In this document: in pieces, positions 58,001 to 64,000 of the stretch
Layout: each line of letters begins with the position of its first letter
Numbering within the stretch: position 1 is the first letter of the stretch
DNA from: Lineus longissimus
Taxonomy: Eukaryota > Nemertea > Pilidiophora > Heteronemertea > Lineidae
NCBI RefSeq assembly: GCF_910592395.1
Contig: NC_088321.1
Span: 15,748,001 to 15,812,000 of the forward strand
Direction of reading: 5' to 3'
Length of the DNA: 64,000 nucleotides
Program-made: the position numbers and the translations under genes
The notes under the pieces: generated by a model
Told to the model about the DNA's origin: nothing
The model's database searches: none
What the model saw: only the letters and a program-made list of their open reading frames with translations

Positions 58001-60580
58001 CCCTGAGGAAAATTCGTCCCCGGCAAATTCAACCCCGAGGAAAATTCGTCCCCGGAAAATTCGTCCCCAGAAAATTTGTTCCTAGAAAATGCTTCCCCGA
58101 GGAAAATTCGTCTCTGGAAAATTCGTCCCCAAGGGAAATGCGTCCCCGGAAAATTCGTCCTTGAGGGAAATTCGTCCCTGGAAAATTCGTCCTGTAGGGA
58201 AATTAGACCCTTGAAAATTGGTCCCCGAGGGAAATTCGTCCCTGGAAAATTCGTCCCCTAGGGGAATTCGTCCCTAGAAAATTTGTCACTGGAAATTCGT
58301 CCCCTAGGGAAATTCGTCCCTGGAAAATTCGTCCTCGAGGGAAATTCGTACCTGGAAAATTCGTCCCCGAGGAAAATTTGTCCCTGCAAAATTCGTTCCC
58401 GAGGAAAATGCGCCCCTGGAAAATTCGTCCCCAAGGGAAATTCGTACCTGGAAAATTCGTCCCCTTGGGAAATTCGTCCCGGGAAAATTCGTCTCCTTGG
58501 GAAATTTGTCCCTGGAAAATTCGTCCCCGAGGGAAATTCGTCCCTGGAAAATTCGTCCCCGAGGAAAATTCGTCCCTGAAAAATTCGTCCCCTAGGGAAA
58601 TTCGTCCCTGGAAAATTCGTCCCCTAGGGAAATTCGTTCCTGGAAAATTCGTCCCCGGAAAATTCGTCCTCAAGGGAAATTCGTCCCTTGAAAATTCATC
58701 CCCTGGGGAAATTCGTCCCCGGAAAATTCTTCCTCGAGGGATATTCGTCCCTGGAAAATTCGTCCCCTAGGGAAATTCGTTCCCGGAAAATTTGTCCCCG
58801 AGGAAAATTCGTCCCTGGAATATTCGTCCCCAAGGAAAATTCGTCCTTGGAAAATTCGTCCTCGAGGGAAATTCGTACCTGGAAAAATCGTCCCCTAGGG
58901 AAATTCGTACCTGGAAAATTCGTCCCCTGGGGAAATTCGTCCCTGGAAATTAGTCCCCGGAAAATTCGTCCATGAGGCAAATTCGTCTCTGGAAATTCGT
59001 CCCTAGGCAAATTCGTACTCAGAAAATTCGTCCCCGGAAATTTCGTCCTCGAGGGAAATTCGTCCCTGGAAAATTCGTCCCCGAGGAAAATTCGTCCCTG
59101 GAAAATTCGTTGCCTAGGGAAATTCGTCCCTGGAAACTTCGTTCCCTAGGGAAATTCCTCCCTGGAAAATTCGTCCTCGAGGGAAATTCGTCCCTGGAAA
59201 ATTCGTCCCCTATGGAAATTAGTCCCTGGAAAATTTGTCCCCTAGGGATATTCGTCCCTGGAAAATTTGTGTCCTAGGGAACTTTGTCCCTGGAAACTTC
59301 GTTCCCTAGGGAAATTCCTCCCTGGAAAATTCGTCCTCGAGGGAAATTCGTACCTGGAAAATTCGTCCCCAAGGGAAATTCGTCCCTAGAAAATTCGTCC
59401 CCGAGGAAAATTCGTCCCCGGAAAATTCGTCCTCGAGGGAAATTCGTCCTCGAGGGATATTCGTACCTGGAAAATTCGTCCCCAAGGGAAATTCGTCCCT
59501 AGAAAATTCGTCCCCGAGGAAAATTCGTCCCCGGAAAATTCGTCCTCGAGGGAAATTCGTCCCCAGAAAATTAAGCCGCGAGGAAAATTCTTCCCTTGAA
59601 AATTCAGCCATGAGGAAAATTCGTCTGCAGAAAATTTGTCCCTGGAAGGCAAATTCATGTTGATGGGAAGACCCTGACTCTAGTTTGTCATATTTTGTTA
59701 TAAGACCTGTTTCAGTACCTCTATCACGTATTCCCGACGAACCTTTCCTTTATGTTGATAAAATGTTGATATTGAATTTTGTGGAGTTTCCCAGTGGAAA
59801 ATAACATCCTCGAGTACTTTACAGGGTGTCTGAAAAGATTAACATCATTATTTCGGATTCCGAAAAACGTAGTGATTTTGTTACATGAAAATTCGTCGGT
59901 GGAAAATTCGTCCCCAGAAAATTTGTTCCTAGAAAATTCTTCCCTGAGGAAAATTCGTCCCCGGCAAATTCGTCCCCAGAAAATTTGTTCCTTGAAAATT
60001 CTCCCCCGTGGAAAATTCGTTCCTGGAAAATTCGTCCTCGAGGGAAATTCGTCCCTGGAAAATTCGTCCCCTAGGGAAATTCGTCCTTGTGGAAAATTCG
60101 TCCCCGGCAAATTCAACCCCGAGGAAAATTTGTCCCTGGAAAATTCGTCCCCCAGGGAAATTCGTCCCCGGAAAATTCGTCCTCGAGGGAAATTCGTTCC
60201 TGGAAAATTCGTTCCCGAGGAAAATTCGTCCCCGGCAAATTCAACCCCGAGGAAAATTCGTCCCCGGAAAATTCGTTCACGAGGAAAATTCGTCTCTGGA
60301 AAATTCGTCCCCGGGAAATTCGTCCCTGCAAAATTCGTCTGCAAAGAAAATTCGTCCTCGAGGGGAAATTCGTCCCCGGAAAATTAAGCCGCGAGGAAAA
60401 TTCGTCCCCGGAAAATTCAGCCGTGAGGAAAATTCTTGTCCGGAAAATTCGTCCCCGGATAATTCGTCCCTGGAAAGCAAATTCATGTTGATGGGAAGAC
60501 CCTGACTCTAGTTTGACATATTTTGTTATAAGACCTGTTTCAACACCTCTATCACGTATTCCCGACGAACCTTTCCTTTA
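52066..60580. repeat. Complex satellite array with about 2-kb higher-order repeats
   Basis: The basic unit is GGAAAATTCGTCCC, joined alternately by CTGG and by palindromic linkers such as CCTAGG, CTCGAG or CCGAGG, giving a dimer of about 32 bases repeated hundreds of times. A non-repetitive leader (TTGAATTTTGTGGAGTTTCC to ACGTAGTGATTTTGTTACAG, about 125 bases) recurs at about 52085, 53889, 55725, 57768 and 59771, with partial copies near 52810 and 53490. A trailer (ATTCATGTTGATGG to CGACGAACCTTTCCTTTA) recurs at about 53770, 59650 and 60480. The leader contains ACAGGGTGTCT, a type of end often seen in transposons. All six frames are largely open, so the many long frames here are artefacts. 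No gene recognised inside. Confidence 0.95.
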
Positions 60581-60658
60581 TTCCGAATCCTGGTATTTTT
60601 CCGAACCCTGGTCTTCCGCAGTTGCGATAGACTTCAGACCAAATGCATGACCCAGCCA

Positions 60659-62827
60659 CTACACAGGAAGTAAATCTTTCGACTCACAGCCTGCCGTCTC
60701 GAACCACAACTCTGCCCCCTTTTTCCTGCCTGACATACTAAACTCAATGGTGTAGTAATACTTAGCGGAGGGATACTCTTTTGCCTTGTCGTGGCCACCA
60801 TTGTTAAAGTAGATCACGCCAAGGAGGTTGTTTTCTTTGTCAAGAAGTTTTGCGATGCCTTTTCGCGTTGCGAAGATAAAGATCTGAAAATGAGCAAAAA
60901 TGTTAAACCAAAAATATCTACATATGGAATTGAATGACTCCGTAATATCAATCATAAATTTACCAAATCTCGGCTACCTGGAGCTTTCTGTAGCACCACT
61001 GATTCAATCGAAACTGAAGGTTTTCTGGTATTCCACTTATTAGGATTCCTTTTAGAACTCACATCATTTATGTAATAACCCTCGCTGTTTTTTGGTTCGT
61101 GTCGAATATGGAGTTCGCCTTTCCATTGACCGAAATTCAGCGGCGATGACGTCACTTTGCACGTTCCTGAAAAGACAAACAATCGGTGACATCTGGGACA
61201 ATGGGTGATATGAATAAAGACTAGCAAATGCTTTTACTTCAGTTTTGTACAGAACAGCCTTGTGTAAATGTACATGGAGTTTTAGATAAAAGCATTTGCT
61301 AGTCTTTATTCATATCACCCATTGGCAGGCTTTCTGGTTTGGTATGTCATGATCCCTTTCTGCAAAGCGGACACAGTATTCAAGCATTACCTCTCAGCTA
61401 GAATTAGTACAGTATGATCCGTCTATGGAAGCATGCTTTTAGGGAACACTCCTGCTATACCCCTGAATAAATATCTACGAAGTTTTACGTTCTTGTGAGC
61501 GAGTCTACCGGGCGACTCTTGACCCTACCGTGGCCTGGCTTCTGCAAACGTTCTTGTCAGAGTCGGTCGCAGTTTATAGTTTTAAAACATTTTTGAACTG
61601 CTGTTTCATGTTAATTTCCCGGTTTCCATACGGATGCTTGCAGTCTCCTGCAATCCGTGTGTTAGTCGTGATCTGCGGAAGACTGGTGTAATAATCAGAA
61701 TCACCACCCAGTCCCTTGCCTTGCAGTTCAAAGAATTCAGACAAAGCCAATTGGAAGTCTATTGTCCAAAAAAGTCTATTGTCTTTGAAAAGTCGATTGT
61801 CTTTGAACAAAGCCCGCTCGCACCTTAAATTCCATTTTAAAGAATTCAGGCCAAGCCCGATGGTAACCGGAAAAACGCCGACCGACCGACCAACCGACTG
61901 ACCGACCGACCTTCCGACCTACCAACCCAAGGAGTTTCGTAGTTGAGTCACAGGTCTCATAAGTCAATGTGATATATCCAATCCACGATAGCAGGTCACG
62001 TGAAATGAAATTGTAAACAAGCGCACGTGCGCTGGTCAAATGACAACAAATGCATGTTGCGCGTTGCAGTTCATGCATTGCATCGGTCGAGACACTCGAG
62101 TAGAAAAACTACAGTGCATAGATTAGGCCCAAATCATGTTTTTATATCCACCGACCATGTAGACAAAGCATATCTTTAGAGTATCGTTGTCAGTTCCTTA
62201 CTGCGTGAACTCGTTTTCCCGGTATAATTGACTGGAGATGCTGCTGTCAGACACGTCGGACTCCATCACGTCCATTGCGCTGGGCACTACACAGATACAT
62301 GTGCTATAGAGAAGCGAAAGGGATACTGCACTATGACGGTAGGTTGGCAGGTCAGTCGGTCGGTCGGTCGGCGTTTTTCCGGTTACCGGGCTATGAGGCG
62401 CGAATGGGATGCCGTAAGTGAGGTTGTCAGAGTCGGCGAGTAGGTCGGTCGGTCGGTCGGTCGGTCGGCGTTTTTCCGGTTACCAAGCCCGATATATGGT
62501 CTGTCTTTAAACAAAGCCTAAAGTTCCATTCTTCTCCGGTCATGTCAATGGGTTATCATGGTAAATCGTGATAACATCGACCCTCCGAAAACAGCTTTCA
62601 TGGGGTCGATATAGGCCGAAATCGGCGAGGGCAGGTAGGCGTAATGGTAATGTAATGCGCTTGCACAGGCATACAATGTGCGGAGGATCCAGTATCTAAC
62701 GAGTAGATATACATTTCGGAACTATAAGAATGATTTCAAAGTACTTACGCGTCTCTCCATAAATGCGCACAATGAGAACAGCTGAGACCACCAGGACTTT
62801 CTGCAGCCACGCCATTTTTGATGTCAT
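60659..62827 (-). CDS. Small secreted protein of unknown family, two-cysteine, tandemly duplicated
   Basis: 168 residues from exons 62827-62749, 61166-60964 and 60883-60659, all with GT-AG sites and matching phases. The start could also be the ATG at 62815, which has the better context (AAAATGG). A signal peptide is clear (MAWLQKVLVVSAVLIVRIYG). The mature part of about 143 residues has a Cys near the start (RTCKVTSS) and one near the end (ETAGCESKD), which could pair. It alternates hydrophobic and polar residues with conserved aromatics (FGQWKGELHIRH; YYYTIEFSMSG; AELWFETAGCES), suggesting an all-beta fold. I do not recognise the family. Its last exon matches the one at 63750-63980. The intron between exons 1 and 2 holds a perfect 38-base inverted repeat. 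Confidence 0.65.
61199..61324. repeat. Perfect 38-bp inverted repeat with 50-base loop
   Basis: Arms 61199-61236 and 61287-61324 are exact reverse complements (CAATGGGTGATATGAATAAA...). It lies 33 bases before the acceptor of exon 2 of the secreted-protein gene, within its first intron. Absence of any mismatch suggests a recent MITE-like insertion or local inverted duplication. Confidence 0.9.
61859..62490. repeat. Inverted CCGA/TCGG microsatellite element
   Basis: GGTAACCGGAAAAACGCCGA followed by CCGA repeats at 61862-61915 reappears in reverse complement twice: TCGG repeats followed by CGGCGTTTTTCCGGTTACC at about 62352-62388 and 62440-62484. GTCTTT(G/A)AACAAAGCC flanks both outer sides. 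This looks like one element family inserted in opposite orientations, inside the first intron of the secreted-protein gene. Confidence 0.7.
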
Positions 62828-63749
62828 CTCTCCTACGTGCCTCTAATTAGTATTTCGCATTGTGTATAGCGCTCTGGTCGAAACTAGGCCTTACTAAGTT
62901 GAAGTAATTCCCCCGTTTTGTGTTAATGAGAACATGAGGTCATCTTCTTGACTTGAATCTGAATTATCATGATAATCGCCCACTTTTCAGTCTGGACAAT
63001 AAAACTGCAGCGCCCAGCAAACGAGTGATTTACTGCGGAATGCAAGCATGATTGCATGCAACAAAAATCGCTTGTCGGCGGTGGTAATCGGGTTGCCTGC
63101 GACATGAATCTGTAGTAGCGGTGCCCTGCGATAAACCTGGCGACTCATGGTGGTTTTACCTGCAGGACAGAGGTCCTTAGTAGCGATAATAATTCCAGGT
63201 CGCAGCGACAAAAATCGATCATATGTGTGGTGCTTATGATGTCCCCGGCAAGGATGTCCCGGGACAAAACCTGGTGCTCCATTTCCATTTAACCTTTCGA
63301 CATGGCATTTATTTGAATCGGGTGGAATATCCGAAACATATCATTTGAGTTAAGCTTGCGGTGTTCGAACCTAGACCGTTTTGCGTAGTAGCCATCAGTG
63401 TATTTGTCTAGGTTATGTGGCTCCTACTTATTCGGGAAGTTATATTCAACCCAAGAGGATTGGTACTCGAAAAGCTTGACCAGCAGGCCTCCATTTATTT
63501 TCGAACATACAGTGAAATAACTTGGAAACATTACTTGCCGTTACTAAATTTATTTCACGTTATTTTCCTCAACAAAGAAAGCACGGATATCCATGAGCAA
63601 AGGAAGCGGATTTCATCGCGTATACAGAGCAAGAATTTGTGAGCAAAAAGCATTTAAAGCGTATCAATGACTGTAATTAATAAAACATCCACTAGGTGTA
63701 GCTGTTGGGTCCCTACAGTTTCTTAGTTTCAGCTTCGGCCCGTTACATT
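62828..63749. other. Interval between the two secreted-protein paralogues
   Basis: Must contain the promoter of the gene at 60659-62827. No further coding exon was recognised. Confidence 0.45.
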
Positions 63750-63980
63750 TCAAGGCTGGGCGTCTAACAAACCTTCCGACTCGCATCCTACAGTTTCAAA
63801 CCACAGCCTAGCATCGCGTTCCTCGCCCCTCAAACTAAACTCTATATTATAGAAGAACTTCGTCGATTCGAACGACGTTTGTAGCTCCTGCCGCTGGCCA
63901 ATGAAGGAGACGGTTTCAAGCACGTTGTCGTCTTCGTCGAGCAGTCGTGCCTCACCCGGCAGGGAGGCCCATACGTATAG
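63750..63980 (-). CDS. Last exon of a tandem paralogue of the small secreted protein (5' part off window)
   Basis: Bounded by an acceptor (CCTTTTCCTTTCAAG) at 63981 and a TGA at 63750-63752. The 76-residue product parallels exon 3 of the neighbouring gene: ARLLDEDDNVLETVSF against AKLLDKENNLLGVIYF, FFYNIEFSLRG against YYYTIEFSMSG, and RLWFETVGCES against ELWFETAGCES. The C-terminal cysteine is conserved. Same strand and same phase, so a head-to-tail duplication. The upstream exons lie beyond base 64000. Confidence 0.7.
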   Translation of the reverse strand, partial: LYVWASLPGEARLLDEDDNVLETVSFIGQRQELQTSFESTKFFYNIEFSLRGEERDARLWFETVGCESEGLLDAQP

Positions 63981-64000
63981 CTTGAAAGGAAAAGGTATTC

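Noticed and set aside
52141-60505. Dozens of frames of 60-330 codons rich in ENSSLENSSPREIRP or DEFSRDEFPSG
   Set aside because: All six frames of the satellite are open; no start context, splice logic or domain supports a protein.

Overview
The window comes from a eukaryotic nuclear genome, most likely a marine invertebrate. Genes have many short exons with canonical GT-AG splice sites, introns run from about 100 bases to 3 kb, tRNA-derived SINEs and fold-back elements are scattered about, and minisatellites are abundant. The gene content (an ionotropic glutamate receptor, a cGAS-like/Mab-21 protein, BIR-domain IAP paralogues) fits a lophotrochozoan or an invertebrate deuterostome. I cannot choose between them from sequence alone. 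Nothing bacterial is present.

Layout. 0.3-10.2 kb, minus strand: an AMPA/kainate-class glutamate receptor subunit in 18 exons; the extreme 3' end lies off the window. 10.9-11.8 kb: a 45-bp minisatellite. 13.0-14.3 kb, plus: a three-exon p24/TMED cargo receptor gene. 15.9-17.5 kb: a fold-back-like element with arms of degenerate tandem repeats. 18.4-19.0 kb: further inverted and direct repeats. 20.3 kb: a SINE. 20.8-22.4 kb, plus: a single-exon ankyrin protein resembling ANKRD34. 24.8 and 48.0 kb: two copies of one dispersed repeat. 25.6-25.9 kb, minus: a short secreted-peptide precursor with two predicted amidated peptides. 26.7-27.2 kb: a 21-bp palindromic minisatellite. 27-35 kb: no gene seen. 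35.4-36.4 kb: a 15-copy 62-bp array. 36.8-41.5 kb, plus: a three-exon cGAS-like/Mab-21 nucleotidyltransferase-fold protein. 45.4-45.9 kb, minus: a broken IAP paralogue (BIR C-terminal half plus UBA). 47.1-50.8 kb, plus: signal-peptide and transmembrane exons, then an intact BIR-UBA exon. 52.1-60.6 kb: an 8.4-kb complex satellite with a roughly 2-kb higher-order period. 60.7-62.8 kb, minus: a three-exon small secreted protein; the last exon of a tandem paralogue lies at 63.75-63.98 kb.

The genes do not form one pathway. The cGAS-like protein and the two IAP loci lie within 10 kb of each other and both families act in innate immunity or cell death, so this interval may be a small immune neighbourhood (inference). 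The most unusual points are: the receptor's glycine-type ligand pocket and very long M1-M2 loop; the cGAS-like protein with acidic metal-site residues retained; a possible membrane-anchored BIR protein; the orphan amidated-peptide precursor; and the palindrome-linked 8-kb satellite. Many long open frames in this window are artefacts of repeat arrays and are not annotated as genes.
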